From assembly GCF_002836945.1 (NCBI RefSeq), contig NZ_NIJM01000043.1, positions 1-37,229 of the forward strand: a stretch of DNA of 37,229 bases. The letters are read 5' to 3'. Numbering within the stretch: position 1 is the first letter of the stretch; each line of letters starts with the position of its first letter. This DNA comes from Shewanella chilikensis (GTDB taxonomy: Bacteria; Pseudomonadota; Gammaproteobacteria; Enterobacterales; Shewanellaceae). The notes below the pieces were generated by a model that was not told the origin of the DNA, did not search any database, and saw only the letters and a list, made by a program, of their open reading frames with translations. Both the position numbers and the translations under genes were made by a program. Shown here one piece after another: positions 17,287 to 27,715 of the stretch.

Positions 17287-18012
17287 TTAGAGGGGAATAT
17301 TACGAAAATGCCACAACACCCAATAGATGGGCTTGAGGTCGCGGCCGCCGATATCACGAAAAGGCCGCAGCAACAGATATAACCACTGCCAACTGACCAG
17401 GAAACTTTTGGCCTCACGCCAGATAGCTTCACCGCCGGCCAGGCGATAACTGGCTATCGCCTGGGTTATCGCTTCATTGGCAGGCCCCATGTAGCGATAT
17501 AAGCTGTGAATGTACACCAGCAGATCCCTTATCTGCTGCATCAGCATGTCTTTACCCTTTTGATTGGCCTCAAAATCGATAAAGGTCACCTGTCCTTGCT
17601 GCCAACTGATATCCCTGAGCGCCGGACGGCCATGGGCCAGCCCCATGCTGTGTAAACCAGCCAGCGCTGCTGCGCTGTCATTGAGGATCTGTTGCATGCC
17701 CGGTTTATCTTGCGATTTGAGTATCAACCATTCTCTGACTGTTACTCCAACATCCTCCACCACAAAGTAGCCCTTGTCGGCCTGAACAATACGCGGCACC
17801 GGGGCTGAACGGCTGGCCAGGTGCTCCAGAGTCAGTTTCTCTTTCTCAAGCGCCAGTTGGGGATTGGGTTTCAACACCCGCATGGCTCCCTGCAGTGTCT
17901 CGGCTTGTTTAAGCCAATACTTTTTACCCTCATATTCAAACGAGCAAATACGTTCCCCGGGATGAGCTTCCAGCACCCGCAGAACATATTGATTGAATTT
18001 GGGTTGAGTCAT
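17287..18012 (-). CDS. lipopolysaccharide kinase (Kdo/InaA)-like phosphotransferase
   Basis: A 241-residue cytoplasmic protein with the kinase-like fold of the Kdo kinase/WaaP/InaA group. The N-lobe includes KKYWLKQAE (probable ATP-binding Lys) and ALEKEKLTLEHLA (the partner Glu). The catalytic loop reads LAHGRPALRDISW followed by VTFIDFEA, where most members have HGD...N and DFE. The metal-binding DFE is kept, but the usual HGD Asp is Arg. AAGGAAA precedes the ATG at a suitable distance. It is the last minus-strand gene below the msbA-lpxK-ycaR block but is separated from it by about 275 bases, so it is probably transcribed independently. LPS-core phosphorylation is plausible; the substrate is unproven. 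Confidence 0.7.
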   Translation of the reverse strand: MTQPKFNQYVLRVLEAHPGERICSFEYEGKKYWLKQAETLQGAMRVLKPNPQLALEKEKLTLEHLASRSAPVPRIVQADKGYFVVEDVGVTVREWLILKSQDKPGMQQILNDSAAALAGLHSMGLAHGRPALRDISWQQGQVTFIDFEANQKGKDMLMQQIRDLLVYIHSLYRYMGPANEAITQAIASYRLAGGEAIWREAKSFLVSWQWLYLLLRPFRDIGGRDLKPIYWVLWHFRNIPL

Positions 18013-18288
18013 CTACAAGGTTTCCTTCAAAGAGTTTGTTGTAAGTCACAGAAATTACTTATTAGTATCTTAGGGAGTGGCGTTCGAAGCAAACCAACTC
18101 AGGATAAACTCTTGTTATTTAACGAATCCCAAGTGAAATTCGCCACAAATGGTTAATAATGAAAACAGCAAAACAATAAAGTTAACAAGCTGCGAACAAA
18201 TCAACTACTACTAATGAGGGGGGCTAGCGGATAGGCTTTTAGCAGGCTCCGATCAGCAAGACTGATCGGAGTTTAAGAGCGGGAACTA
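18013..18288. other. intergenic region with a 10-bp hairpin
   Basis: No gene was seen. The leftward half should contain the promoter of the kinase-like gene. Near the ycaR end lies the strong stem listed separately. Confidence 0.4.
18247..18271 (-). terminator. probable terminator hairpin after ycaR
   Basis: CTCCGATCAG (18247-18256) and CTGATCGGAG (18262-18271) pair perfectly over 10 bp around CAAGA, 17 bases beyond the ycaR stop. There is no T-run on the minus strand, so termination may be inefficient or the stem may protect the mRNA end. Confidence 0.5.
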
Positions 18289-18468
18289 TTACTGTTTTTC
18301 TTGCCAAGGTTCGGCCTTATCAGCCAACAACACAGGGATCCCGTCATTGATCGGATAAGCCAGCCTATCTGCCTTACAGATAAGCAGCTGTGCCTGTTTG
18401 TCATATTCCAGTCTGCCTTTACATACCGGGCAGGCTACGATTTCCAATAGTTTCTTATCAAACGCCAT
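18289..18468 (-). CDS. ycaR: Trm112/YcaR-family small zinc-ribbon-like protein
   Basis: A 59-residue protein whose N-terminus, starting [18 protein letters not shown], matches the YcaR/Trm112 family closely. It has a CPVC pair, one further Cys (LLICKAD) and the family end motif [11 protein letters not shown]. YcaR proteins are small and of unclear role; Trm112 relatives in eukaryotes activate methyltransferases. Its start codon overlaps the end of lpxK by 11 bases, as expected for translational coupling, and the order msbA-lpxK-...-ycaR is the same as in Escherichia coli. It is the last gene of that operon and is followed by a hairpin. Confidence 0.9.
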   Translation of the reverse strand: MAFDKKLLEIVACPVCKGRLEYDKQAQLLICKADRLAYPINDGIPVLLADKAEPWQEKQ

Positions 18469-19486
18469 CAGACTGTCCTTTTTGGTTTGCCTTTTGTTTG
18501 TTTGCCATTGCCTCCCGTACTCGAGTCAGCAATTGGGCATCGAATTGGGGTGATAGCTTGGCATTGACGGCCAGATACCACCAGTGTTGTTTTGCAAATT
18601 CGCGACACTTGATCGCATCTTTTTCTGTCATCAGCACAGGCAGCTCATCACCAAGCGGTGCCAAAGCCTCTGGGCTGTAGGCTTGATGATCGGCAAAAAC
18701 TTCTTGAGCTTCGAGCTTAAACCCCATCAGAGAGAGGGTTTCAAAAAAACGCTCCGGATTACCGATACCTGCCATGGCTTTGACCGCCATAGGCGCTGTA
18801 GGAGCCTGAGCCTGGTTTTCCCCAGCAACACTCAGCACAGCGCCGGGAATGAGCTGCATACCAAACTCTCTGACGGTATCACAGGCTTCGCCGTTGTGGA
18901 TTACAAAATCAGCCTTTTCCAAACGCCAGGCTCCCTCTCTCAAAGGGCCCGCCGGCAGTAACATACCGTTGCCCAAGCGGCGCCTGGCATCAACAACCAC
19001 CACTTCGATATCCCGCGCCAAGCGATAGTGCTGCAAACCGTCATCACTGATAATAATATCCACAGTGTTGGAGGTAAGCAGTAACTCGGCGGTGGCTATA
19101 CGATCCACTCCCACGGCCATGGGCACTTGAGTACGGGCCACTATCATCGCCGGCTCATCACCAAAATCGCTTGGATTGGCCCCGGGAGGCACCAGCCTAG
19201 GTTCAGTTTGACCACTGCCATAACCACGGCTTATTACTCCGGGCCGATAGCCATAGTGCCTGAGCAGCTCAATCAAATAGATGACGGTTGGCGTCTTGCC
19301 GCTGCCGCCAACGGTAATATTACCGACTATGATCACAGGTACAGGCAGAGTTTGCGAGGCCTTGAGGCCAAGTTTAAACCCCAGGCGTCTCAGGCCACTG
19401 AGCAAAGCAAACAGCCAGGAAAGCGGCCAAAGTAGCCACCTTGCCCAATGCTTGTGATACCAGATACGGTTAAGCAGAGCTTCCAC
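18458..19486 (-). CDS. lpxK: tetraacyldisaccharide 4'-kinase LpxK
   Basis: This 342-residue enzyme phosphorylates the 4' position of the tetraacyldisaccharide-1-phosphate lipid A precursor to make lipid IVA, at the cytoplasmic face of the inner membrane. A hydrophobic N-terminal segment (about residues 17-31) anchors it. The Walker A loop is GGSGKT (60-65), preceded by the family signature [11 protein letters not shown]. Further LpxK motifs are [13 protein letters not shown] and [11 protein letters not shown]. It starts one base after the stop of msbA and overlaps ycaR, so the three genes form one translationally coupled unit. Confidence 0.96.
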   Translation of the reverse strand: MEALLNRIWYHKHWARWLLWPLSWLFALLSGLRRLGFKLGLKASQTLPVPVIIVGNITVGGSGKTPTVIYLIELLRHYGYRPGVISRGYGSGQTEPRLVPPGANPSDFGDEPAMIVARTQVPMAVGVDRIATAELLLTSNTVDIIISDDGLQHYRLARDIEVVVVDARRRLGNGMLLPAGPLREGAWRLEKADFVIHNGEACDTVREFGMQLIPGAVLSVAGENQAQAPTAPMAVKAMAGIGNPERFFETLSLMGFKLEAQEVFADHQAYSPEALAPLGDELPVLMTEKDAIKCREFAKQHWWYLAVNAKLSPQFDAQLLTRVREAMANKQKANQKGQSDGV

Positions 19487-21286
19487 TTAACCTCCGAATT
19501 GCATCTGGTACAGCTTGGCGTACGTCCCATCCTTTTCCAGCAGACTCTGGTGAGTGCCACGCTCGAGGATCTTGCCCTGATCGACCACTAATATCTGATC
19601 GGCACTTTCAATGGTCGACAGTCTGTGGGCAATCACAATCGAGGTGCGATTGCGGCGCAGGTTATCCAGCCCCTTCTGAATCGCCTTCTCGGATTCGGTA
19701 TCCAGTGCCGAGGTTGCCTCATCAAGGATCAACACAGGGGCGTCTCTGAGGATGGCTCTGGCAATGGCGATCCGCTGGCGCTGACCACCAGACAGCATCA
19801 CGCCGTTCTCACCTATCTCGGTATCCAGTCCTTGGGGCAAGGCTTCGATAAACTCCATCGCATAGGCTAATCTGGCGGCGTTTTCTATCTGTTCGCGGGT
19901 CGCCTCGCCTGGGTAGGCATAAGCGATATTGTTGGCTATGGTGTCGTTGAACAGGGTGACCTGCTGCGACACCAACGCAACCTGGCTACGCAAACACTTG
20001 AGTGAATAGTCGTAAATGCTGACATCATCCAGGGTGATCTCCCCCTGCTTGAGCCCGGTGTAGAAACGGGTTACCAGACTGGCGATGGTCGACTTACCCG
20101 AGCCTGAGCGGCCCACCAGCGCCAGTGTCTGCCCCTGACGCACTTCAAAGTCGATATTCTCAAGCGCCAGACGTTCCTGTCCCGGATAACCAAAGCTGAC
20201 ATTATCGAAACGCAGATTGCCTTCAACCCGCTCTACTGTGTGAGTGCCGCTATCGGATTCCCCGGGAGTATCCAGCAGCTCAAACACTGTGGTACAGGCG
20301 GCGATACCACGTTGAAACTCGGCGTTGACCCGGGTCAGGTTCTTGATGGGCTGTAACATGGCCAGCATAGCGCCCAGGATAGTGGCAAAGGTACCCGCCG
20401 TCAGTTCATCCTTCAGGCTGTCAAAACTGGCAGCATAGAGTACAAAGGCCAATGCAAAGGAGCCGATGATCATGATAAGCGGCTGGCTGATGGCCTGGGC
20501 CGCAGCCAATTTCATATTCTGATAACGGTTGTGATCGTTGACCTTGGCAAAGCGATCGGCCTCTGTCTTCTGACCACCAAAAGACAATACGTTCTTGTGG
20601 CCCTTGATCATCTGCTCGGTCACAGCAGTCACTGACCCCATGGCGCCCTGGATCTGCCGCGATACTTTACGGAAGCGGCGGCTGACAACGGCAATCACCA
20701 CCCCGATGAAAGGACCAATGATCAGAATACACAGCGACAGTTTCCAGGAGTAATAGAACATCAACCCCAGCATGCCTATGACAGTAACGCTATCTCTCAC
20801 CAAGGTGATCAGCGCACTGCCGGAGGCTCTGGCGATTTGCTCTGTGTCAAAGGTCACTTTGGAGATCAAGGAACCTGTGTTTTCCCTATCCATATAGCTG
20901 ACCGGCAGCGACAGTATGTGTTCAAACACCTGCTGACGCATGTCCTGAATAAGCTTGGCGCTGATATAAGAGATGCCATAGGTAGAGACAAAGTTGGCCA
21001 CCCCCCGAAGACTGAACAGCCCCACCACCACAAAGGGAGCCATGGTCAACACATCCGAGCTGGCATTAAACCCCTTGGAGGTACCCAGCTCGACGCCGGC
21101 AACGACCGAATTATTGGCAAACCCTTCATCGATAAAAGGTTTCACAAAAGCGATAAAAGTAGCGTCCACAACCCCATAGGTGATCAACGCCAGAATCGAG
21201 ATGACAAATACCCCTTTGAGGGGCTTGAGGTAGGTCAGCAAACGTCTGAAAACTGTCCAGACTTCACGTTGTTGAGATGTGCTCAT
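19487..21286 (-). CDS. msbA: lipid A export ATP-binding/permease protein MsbA
   Basis: A 599-residue ABC half-transporter that flips lipid A-core across the inner membrane as a homodimer. Six membrane helices occupy about residues 20-320. The nucleotide-binding domain has Walker A GRSGSGKST (392-400), the Q-loop (VALVSQQ), signature LSGGQRQR (498-505), Walker B VLILDEATSALD and the H-loop (IVIAHRLSTI). The length is typical. It is flanked by comEC upstream (33-base gap) and lpxK directly downstream, an order shared with E. coli (ycaI-msbA-lpxK). Confidence 0.96.
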   Translation of the reverse strand: MSTSQQREVWTVFRRLLTYLKPLKGVFVISILALITYGVVDATFIAFVKPFIDEGFANNSVVAGVELGTSKGFNASSDVLTMAPFVVVGLFSLRGVANFVSTYGISYISAKLIQDMRQQVFEHILSLPVSYMDRENTGSLISKVTFDTEQIARASGSALITLVRDSVTVIGMLGLMFYYSWKLSLCILIIGPFIGVVIAVVSRRFRKVSRQIQGAMGSVTAVTEQMIKGHKNVLSFGGQKTEADRFAKVNDHNRYQNMKLAAAQAISQPLIMIIGSFALAFVLYAASFDSLKDELTAGTFATILGAMLAMLQPIKNLTRVNAEFQRGIAACTTVFELLDTPGESDSGTHTVERVEGNLRFDNVSFGYPGQERLALENIDFEVRQGQTLALVGRSGSGKSTIASLVTRFYTGLKQGEITLDDVSIYDYSLKCLRSQVALVSQQVTLFNDTIANNIAYAYPGEATREQIENAARLAYAMEFIEALPQGLDTEIGENGVMLSGGQRQRIAIARAILRDAPVLILDEATSALDTESEKAIQKGLDNLRRNRTSIVIAHRLSTIESADQILVVDQGKILERGTHQSLLEKDGTYAKLYQMQFGG

Positions 21287-21319
21287 CAGCGAAACTATAT
21301 TTATGACAAAGTCGCCATT

Positions 21320-23719
21320 CTACTCTGGATTCCCTGCCATACCAAACCCAAACAAGCGGTTATACCAAAATGGCGCCAGATCCTCGCGGTAACTGTGCAC
21401 TGTGTAACCCTGGCCATCAAAGTGGAGACTCACCTGCCCCAGTTCCCCGGAAATCAAGGCTTGGGCGCCGATGGCCCGATACCTCAAGCGTATCTCCTCC
21501 TTGGGAAATCCCCAGCGATTGCCATGCCCGGCAGCAAACAACACCCACTCGGGGGCTATTTCGCCGATAAACTCAGGATGGGATGAAGTACGGCTGCCAT
21601 GATGGGGCGCCAGTAAAATATCACTCTCAAGTGAGCCTTTTCCATGCAATAAGGCGACCTCACCGGCCAATTCTATATCCCCCGGCAACAGCACCCTATG
21701 ATGACCATCGAAGAGTTGCAGTACGCAGGAGCCGTTGTTGCCTGGCTCAGGCACTTTGGGGCCAAGAAAGTTAAGCTCTATCCCTTGCCAATCAAGCATC
21801 CCCGGACGGCAGCCCCTGTGCCAACGCTTTGAATGACGGCTCTGTAGCTCAGAAACATCGGTTATCAACCCTGCCTTGTCAAAGGCCTGCATCAGCACTT
21901 GAGTGCCACCGGCGTGGTCATTATCCCCATGGCTGATAATCAGGTAATCGAGTTTGGTCACACCTTTGGCACCAAGGAAAGGCACTATCACCCGCTCTGC
22001 GTAGCTGAAACGCTCGCCAAAGGCCGCACCTGTATCATAAAGCAAGGCATGTGGCCCCTTTTGTACCACCACAGCCAGCCCCTGGCCTACATCCAACATA
22101 TGCATTTGCCAGCCCTTGGGTTTGAGCAGGCCAAGCCATAGCCCGAGCTGCAGTACAAAGGGTATTATCAGCAGCATCGCCACTCCCCGCCCCTTGGGCA
22201 ACATACGCCAGCAAAGCCATGCCGGAAACAGCAATAGCGCCGCGGCGCTGAGAGCCTGCGGCAACATGAGCCAGCCGCCGGGAAGCTGACTATTGAACTG
22301 CCATAATTTTTGTACCGGCCAGAGACTGAAAGACGCCAATTGCCAAGGCATGAGTGCCACTGCATCCATGCCGAGAGCTGAAAATATCGACCACAGCAGC
22401 AGTGCCAGCAGCGCCAGAGGGATCACCAGTAAACTGAACCAAGGCACCAGCAGCAAATTGAGCCACAAACTGTGAACCGTCACGGCGCCAAAGAGTACCG
22501 CCTGCAGTAGCGACAGCCCCAGACAAAGGCGCCACTGTATAGCCCAGAATGCCAGGGCCCAGCGCTTGAGCTTTGCTGGCCAGTGGGTCAGTACTTGCTC
22601 CTGCTCCAGAGCCTTAGGATTATGAACTTGATGATTAAGGCTCAACAGAATTAACGCCAGCGCCGAAAATGACAGCCAAAAGCCGCCACTGAGACTGGCC
22701 AAGGGATCAATCAAGAGCACACAGGCCAGTGCCCACAGCAGCCGCTCCCAGGCCGAGGCATAGCGCATCATTAAAGTCGATAACACCAACAAGCACAGCA
22801 TCAACAAGGCTCTTTGGGTGGCAATGGCAAAACCTGCCAGATAGGCATAAAAGAGTGCCATCAGCAATGCCGCCAAAGATGCCAGTACCAAATTGCGCCG
22901 CCCATAGACGGGTGCCCAACGCTTGAGCGCTCCAAAACTCAGCAGATAACACCAGAAAGCGACCACCGAAAGATGCAACCCCGAAATCGCCACCAAGTGG
23001 GCATTGCCGGATTGGCGTAACTCTTGCCAGCGCGCCTCGGAAAAGAGTGACCGCTCACCCAAGGTCAGCGCCAGCAGCAAATCACCGCCCTCAATTTCGG
23101 CCAATACTGGAGTTAACTCTGTGACCAAACGTGCCCGAAGCCCAGTTGATGGCAACAGCCGCTCACCTGATATTACCTGGCCTCTGGCGGTTATCCGCTC
23201 ACCAAGCAGATAACGCTGACGATTGAAGCCGCCCTGATTGAGCACGGCGGCAAAGGATCTGGGCTTGACTTCAAACTGCCACACCTCACCCAATTGCGGC
23301 GATGGCAATGCATCCCCCTGCCAGCTCAAACGCCACATCGAGGCCAGGGGTGCCAACAGGGTTGCAGAATTATCATCAATTGGCCGAATATCCATGCGGA
23401 TCCAGTCGCCGTTTGCAGAAACTAGTGATATGATTTCGCCCCGCAGTGTCTGAGTAACAGATGTTTCAGAGCTGGATGATGAGTCAGTAAGGCTTTTAAT
23501 ATCAATGACTAACTGACAGTAAACACTGACCCACAGCACGCCGCCCAAAGCACCATAGAGCAAAGCACTTCCCTTGGGAACCCAGCTCCCGCTCCAGACT
23601 CTGAGGCACAAAACCAGCAGCACTGCAATAATTGGCAATGAGAATAAGGGCGGTATCCAGGGCCAAAGCATGGCCGAAAGTACGGCGATGCCAAAGCCCG
23701 ATAAGCATTGATTCATCAT
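21320..23719 (-). CDS. comEC: ComEC/Rec2-family DNA-uptake channel protein
   Basis: A 799-residue polytopic membrane protein of the ComEC/Rec2 (YcaI) family. Its N-terminal part has two to three membrane helices followed by an OB-like domain; the central Competence domain holds many helices and the motif SGNAHLVAISGLHLSVVA. The C-terminal metallo-beta-lactamase-like domain has DYLIISHGDNDHAGG and LLAPHHGSRTSS, so the putative nuclease site is intact. In competent bacteria this protein carries single-stranded DNA over the inner membrane. No clear ribosome-binding site precedes the ATG-ATG start. Its start codon lies only 29 bases from that of the divergent DUF2062 gene. Confidence 0.92.
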   Translation of the reverse strand: MMNQCLSGFGIAVLSAMLWPWIPPLFSLPIIAVLLVLCLRVWSGSWVPKGSALLYGALGGVLWVSVYCQLVIDIKSLTDSSSSSETSVTQTLRGEIISLVSANGDWIRMDIRPIDDNSATLLAPLASMWRLSWQGDALPSPQLGEVWQFEVKPRSFAAVLNQGGFNRQRYLLGERITARGQVISGERLLPSTGLRARLVTELTPVLAEIEGGDLLLALTLGERSLFSEARWQELRQSGNAHLVAISGLHLSVVAFWCYLLSFGALKRWAPVYGRRNLVLASLAALLMALFYAYLAGFAIATQRALLMLCLLVLSTLMMRYASAWERLLWALACVLLIDPLASLSGGFWLSFSALALILLSLNHQVHNPKALEQEQVLTHWPAKLKRWALAFWAIQWRLCLGLSLLQAVLFGAVTVHSLWLNLLLVPWFSLLVIPLALLALLLWSIFSALGMDAVALMPWQLASFSLWPVQKLWQFNSQLPGGWLMLPQALSAAALLLFPAWLCWRMLPKGRGVAMLLIIPFVLQLGLWLGLLKPKGWQMHMLDVGQGLAVVVQKGPHALLYDTGAAFGERFSYAERVIVPFLGAKGVTKLDYLIISHGDNDHAGGTQVLMQAFDKAGLITDVSELQSRHSKRWHRGCRPGMLDWQGIELNFLGPKVPEPGNNGSCVLQLFDGHHRVLLPGDIELAGEVALLHGKGSLESDILLAPHHGSRTSSHPEFIGEIAPEWVLFAAGHGNRWGFPKEEIRLRYRAIGAQALISGELGQVSLHFDGQGYTVHSYREDLAPFWYNRLFGFGMAGNPE

Positions 23720-23748
23720 TGAGTAATTTAAGACAGCAATCTGAGCCT

Positions 23749-24255
23749 ATGCCAAAAAAGATCATTCAGAGATTCATGCCCGATCCGGAGAAACTGAGGA
23801 ATCATAAACACCTCAAGATCTTCGGCAGCCTGCTGAACAAACCCAATCTTTGGGCACTGAATCGCCGCTCTGCCCCCGGCGCCTTCGCCATAGGCCTGTT
23901 TGTTGCCTGGATGCCAATGCCGTTTCAAATGGTGTTGGCGGCGGCGCTGGCGATCTACTTTCATGTCAACCTGCCGGTGTCAGTCGCTCTGGTTTGGATT
24001 ACTAACCCAGTAACCATGCCGGCCATGTTTTATCTGGCTTATTTGATAGGTGCCAAGCTGCTCAATCACCCGCCGCAGCAGTTTGTCTTCGAAGCCAGTT
24101 GGGCCTGGATAGAATCCTCCATCAGCACCATAGGCCCACCTTTCCTGTTCGGTTGTTTGGTGTTGGGTGTGGTCAGTGCCCTGACAGGATATTTTGTGAT
24201 CAAGAGTGCCTGGCAGTACTCCATCTATCTGCAGTGGCAAAAACGACGCAAATAA
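23749..24255 (+). CDS. DUF2062 family inner-membrane protein
   Basis: A 168-residue protein starting MPKKIIQRFMPDP with the family features RRSAPGAFAIGLFVAWMPMPFQM and VALVWITNPVTMPAMFY, and about three membrane helices. DUF2062 proteins are widespread in gamma-proteobacteria and of unknown function. An open frame continues upstream inside comEC on the opposite strand, but the family N-terminus begins at this ATG. It diverges from comEC with almost no room between them, so its promoter must lie inside the comEC start region. Confidence 0.85.
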   Translation: MPKKIIQRFMPDPEKLRNHKHLKIFGSLLNKPNLWALNRRSAPGAFAIGLFVAWMPMPFQMVLAAALAIYFHVNLPVSVALVWITNPVTMPAMFYLAYLIGAKLLNHPPQQFVFEASWAWIESSISTIGPPFLFGCLVLGVVSALTGYFVIKSAWQYSIYLQWQKRRK

Positions 24256-24362
24256 CTGCTGCTGGCAGTAACGTCACTGGAGCGACACAATTCAGGGATA
24301 CTTTAGGAATACATGGTTTTAGCGCTGACCAAATTTGGCAACCCAAAGCGCATTCAACCAAC

Positions 24363-24402
24363 AAATAGCAAGAACCCGGCGATGGCCGGGTTCTTGCTAT
24401 TT
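24363..24402. terminator. strong bidirectional terminator
   Basis: AAATAGCAAGAACCCGGC (24363-24380) pairs without mismatch over 18 bp with the complementary arm at 24385-24402 around the loop GATG. It lies between the convergent DUF2062 and lolE genes and serves both. Confidence 0.92.
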
Positions 24403-24421
24403 AGGATCTGCCTGTCGCTTA

Positions 24422-25681
24422 TCAACGCCCGGCCAGGGCGGTTGCCGGGGCAATTCGACTGGCCCTGAACGCCGGATACAAGGTAGCCAGCAGACTCATC
24501 AGCAGCGCCATAGCCACCACGGCCAACACATCGGTGAGCTCAAGCCTGGATGGCAAGAAATCGATAAAATAGATATCCCCCGAGAGCAACTTATGCCCGG
24601 TCAACTGCTCAATCCCCTTGGCGATAGCCGAAAGATTCTTGGCCAGCAATACCCCCAGCAAGGTTCCTATGGCGCAGCCCAGCACACCATTGAGCGCGCC
24701 CTGAACAATAAATACCAGCATCACGGCGCCGCGCTTAAGTCCCATGGTCATCAAGATGGCGATTTCCGAAGCCTTGTCACGCACCGCCATCACCAGGGTG
24801 GAGACTATGTTGAAACAGGCCACACCTATTACCAATGCCAGCACCAGATACATGACGGCGCGCACCAGCTGAATGTCCTGATAGAGATGCCCCTGGGTGC
24901 GGGTCCAGTCGTTGAGATACAAAGTCTGGCTCTGGGCATAACCCAGCTCGCGAATCAGCCGCGGCGCTTCAAATACCCGCTCAACCTTGATTCTCACCCC
25001 GGTCACCTCGTCTGCAAGCCCTAGCAGGCGCTGGGCATAGGCCATGGGCACATAAGCCGTGGTGTATTCAAGCTCGCCGCCGAGACGAAAACTGCCGCTT
25101 ATCAACAACGAATGACTGCGGGCCTGCGCCAGTTGACCACTGCCCTTTCCATGGGGTGACGGCAGATAGAGGGTCAGGCGATCACCCACCTTAAGTCCCA
25201 GTTTGTCCAGCATTCCCTGGCCCAGCACGATATGATTGCTGTCGCCCTCAAGGCTCTGCCAGCTTTCCTGTGTCAGATACTGACTCAGGGTCGAAACCCG
25301 CGCTTCAGCCTCGGGGTTAACCCCCACCACAGACAAGCCGACAAAACCGCCCGGCTTTTGCACCAAGCCCTGCATACGTACCAGCGGAGCGGCGGCGCTG
25401 ATGCCGTCGATTTGCTCGGCGTCCGACACTATCTGACGCCAGTCATGAATAGGTTCGCGGACCTGGCTCAACTCCCCCTGGGGCACAACCCCGAGCAGGC
25501 GCTGCTCCAGTTCGCGCTCAAAGCCATTCATCGCCGACAGCACCAGAATAAGCACGGCAACCCCGAGGGCGATACCAGCGGTGGAAGCAAAAGAGATAAA
25601 ACTGATAAAGCTGCTGCTCTGGCGGGCGCGGTAAAAGCGCCAGCCGATGATCAGGGGCAGCAAGGCGGGATGCGCCGTCAT
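24422..25681 (-). CDS. lolE: lipoprotein-releasing ABC transporter permease LolE
   Basis: A 419-residue inner-membrane subunit of the LolCDE complex, which extracts outer-membrane lipoproteins and hands them to LolA. The MacB/FtsX-like layout is visible: one N-terminal helix ([29 protein letters not shown]), a large periplasmic domain, and three C-terminal helices. It is last in lolC-lolD-lolE and overlaps the end of lolD by four bases. I called it LolE rather than LolC from its third place in the operon and its start ([13 protein letters not shown]). Confidence 0.92.
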   Translation of the reverse strand: MTAHPALLPLIIGWRFYRARQSSSFISFISFASTAGIALGVAVLILVLSAMNGFERELEQRLLGVVPQGELSQVREPIHDWRQIVSDAEQIDGISAAAPLVRMQGLVQKPGGFVGLSVVGVNPEAEARVSTLSQYLTQESWQSLEGDSNHIVLGQGMLDKLGLKVGDRLTLYLPSPHGKGSGQLAQARSHSLLISGSFRLGGELEYTTAYVPMAYAQRLLGLADEVTGVRIKVERVFEAPRLIRELGYAQSQTLYLNDWTRTQGHLYQDIQLVRAVMYLVLALVIGVACFNIVSTLVMAVRDKASEIAILMTMGLKRGAVMLVFIVQGALNGVLGCAIGTLLGVLLAKNLSAIAKGIEQLTGHKLLSGDIYFIDFLPSRLELTDVLAVVAMALLMSLLATLYPAFRASRIAPATALAGR

Positions 25682-26373
25682 TGGCCAGCCTCCGGCGCCG
25701 ACAAACGACCATCGACCATCTGCAGCTGCCTATCCATCCTGGCCGCCAATTGATGATCATGGGTTACCACCACAAAAGCCGTGCCCAGTTGCGAGGCCAG
25801 CTCGCGGATAAGCTCATAGACAGCCTCGCCGCTGTGGGCATCCAGGTTACCCGTAGGTTCATCGGCAAGTACCACTTTGGGGTTGTTTATCAAGGCTCTG
25901 GCAATGGCCACCCGCTGGCGCTCACCACCGGAAAGCTCCGCCGGGGTGTGATCCAATCTATGTCCCAGCCCCACTCTTTCGAGCAAGGCCCTGGCCTGCG
26001 CTCGCACTTCCGCCTTGGGGCGACCGGCAATCAGCCCCGGCATGGCCACATTTTCCAGGGCGTTGAATTCGGGTAACAGATGATGAAACTGGTAGATAAA
26101 GCCCATCGCCTGATTGCGCAGCTGTGCCTGGCGGGAGGCCGAGGCCTTATATAAGTCCTCGCCTTCGAGCAATACCTGACCGGCAGAAGGCTTATCCAGG
26201 GTGCCAAGAATATGCAGCAAGGTACTCTTGCCTGAGCCCGAACTGCCGACAATCGCCAACTGCTCCCCCGGATACACCTTGAGGTCGACCTGCTCGAGCA
26301 CCTTGGTGCTGAGCTTGCCTTCCTGATAACTCTTGCTGACGGCTTTGGCTTCAAGGAGCGCGGCTTGTTGCAT
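25678..26373 (-). CDS. lolD: lipoprotein-releasing ABC transporter ATPase LolD
   Basis: The 231-residue ATPase that powers LolCDE. It has Walker A (GSSGSGKST), the LolD-specific [21 protein letters not shown] region, signature [15 protein letters not shown], Walker [13 protein letters not shown] and H-loop VVTHD. An in-frame ATG at 26394 (overlapping the lolC stop) would add seven residues; I prefer the ATG at 26373 because it aligns with known LolD starts and has AAGAGA at a good distance. The gene is coupled to lolC and lolE by overlap or near-overlap. Confidence 0.94.
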   Translation of the reverse strand: MQQAALLEAKAVSKSYQEGKLSTKVLEQVDLKVYPGEQLAIVGSSGSGKSTLLHILGTLDKPSAGQVLLEGEDLYKASASRQAQLRNQAMGFIYQFHHLLPEFNALENVAMPGLIAGRPKAEVRAQARALLERVGLGHRLDHTPAELSGGERQRVAIARALINNPKVVLADEPTGNLDAHSGEAVYELIRELASQLGTAFVVVTHDHQLAARMDRQLQMVDGRLSAPEAGQ

Positions 26374-26386
26374 GGTATTGATTCTC

Positions 26387-27619
26387 TTATTCATATCTAA
26401 GTGCAGTCGCAGGTTCTACCCGGGCGGCCCGAATAGCCGGGTACAAGGTGGCGGCCAGGGTCATCAGCAGAGTGCCGATGGCGATAAGTACCAGTTGCTG
26501 CGGTTCCAGCTGCACGGGTAACCTCTGTCCGGCGCCCAATACGGCGATCCCCAGGGTCGACAGCAGCGGATTGATGTTGAGGGTGGCCACTATGCCAACC
26601 CCTAGGCCCAGCGCCAGGCCTATCAGAGCGTTGAGGGAGCCCTGGGAGATAAAAATGGTCATGATATCCAGCCTACCCAGCCCCTGGGTCTTGAGCACGG
26701 CGACATCGGCAGTTTTATCCACCACCATCATCACCAGCGCCGAGACAATATTGAAGGCTGCCACCGCGACAATCAGGCTTAACATCAAAGACATCATGTT
26801 CTTTTCCATCTTCACCGCGGCGAAGAGATGGCCATAACTGTCACGCCAGTCGCTGACGCTCACCTCAACGCCCTTAGCTTCGAACAAATGTTCAACCTTG
26901 GGCGTCAGCGCCGGGGCGCTGAAGGGGTCGCTCAGAAACAGCCTGAGATCCTGAATTTGCTTTGGCGACTTACGCATCAAGCGGCGGGCATCTTCATAGT
27001 GCAGAAAAGCCACTCCGGCATCGACCTGAGAACCCATCTCAAAAATACCCGCCACTTCAAAAATTCGCTGGCTGGGAACCGGACCAAGCGGCGAGTACAC
27101 CACACCATCACCGCTGAGCAGGCGCAGCTTGTCTCCGGTGGCAACATTAAGCCGCCGTGCCAGCTCTGAGCCCAACAACACCCGGTAGTTGCCGCTGCTG
27201 AGCGAATCGAAGGCATCCAGATAGGCGTGTTTGGCTACAACCGAGAGATTTTTTTCGGCCTCGGGGTAGATGCCATAGAGCTGCACCGCACTGATATTAT
27301 CGGCCGACTGGGCCATCGCCTGGGTGGTCGCAGAGGGCGCCAGCCCAAGCACCCCGGGCAATTGCTGTAAATCGCCTTTAAAGCTTTGCCAGTCATCAAA
27401 AGAGTGGTCTGTATGTACTGTCAGTTGTGGAATGGCCCCCAGGATACGGGTCTTGAGCTGGCCTTCCAGGCCGTTCATCACAGAGCTGACAATAATCAAT
27501 GCTGCCACCCCGAGAAAAATCCCGCTGACGGCGAAGAAGGTAATAAAGGAAGCAAAAGCGTTGGCCTTGCGGGCACGCCAGTAACGATAACCTATGTAAA
27601 ATGAGAGTCCCGGATTCAT
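26387..27619 (-). CDS. lolC: lipoprotein-releasing ABC transporter permease LolC
   Basis: A 410-residue permease with the same MacB/FtsX layout as LolE: an N-terminal helix ([27 protein letters not shown]), a periplasmic domain of about 220 residues, and three C-terminal helices (ending [23 protein letters not shown]). It is first in the operon. The ribosome-binding site before the ATG is poor. LolC is the subunit that contacts LolA in E. coli; that is family knowledge, not visible here. Confidence 0.93.
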   Translation of the reverse strand: MNPGLSFYIGYRYWRARKANAFASFITFFAVSGIFLGVAALIIVSSVMNGLEGQLKTRILGAIPQLTVHTDHSFDDWQSFKGDLQQLPGVLGLAPSATTQAMAQSADNISAVQLYGIYPEAEKNLSVVAKHAYLDAFDSLSSGNYRVLLGSELARRLNVATGDKLRLLSGDGVVYSPLGPVPSQRIFEVAGIFEMGSQVDAGVAFLHYEDARRLMRKSPKQIQDLRLFLSDPFSAPALTPKVEHLFEAKGVEVSVSDWRDSYGHLFAAVKMEKNMMSLMLSLIVAVAAFNIVSALVMMVVDKTADVAVLKTQGLGRLDIMTIFISQGSLNALIGLALGLGVGIVATLNINPLLSTLGIAVLGAGQRLPVQLEPQQLVLIAIGTLLMTLAATLYPAIRAARVEPATALRYE

Positions 27620-27674
27620 GAGAGGGATAGCATGTCCTGTGCGCTGCGCTTGCTAAATCAATGAAGTGGGCACG

Positions 27675-27704
27675 ATAATAGGTGGATTGACCGGGTAAAT
27701 ACAA
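27675..27704 (-). promoter_or_regulatory. sigma-70 promoter candidate for lolCDE
   Basis: On the minus strand TTGTAT (27704-27699) and TATTAT (27680-27675) are 18 bases apart, with a predicted start near 27668 and a 5' UTR of about 50 bases. It overlaps the upstream region of the divergent PilZ-like gene. Confidence 0.45.
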
Positions 27705-27715
27705 GAGGCGGGACC

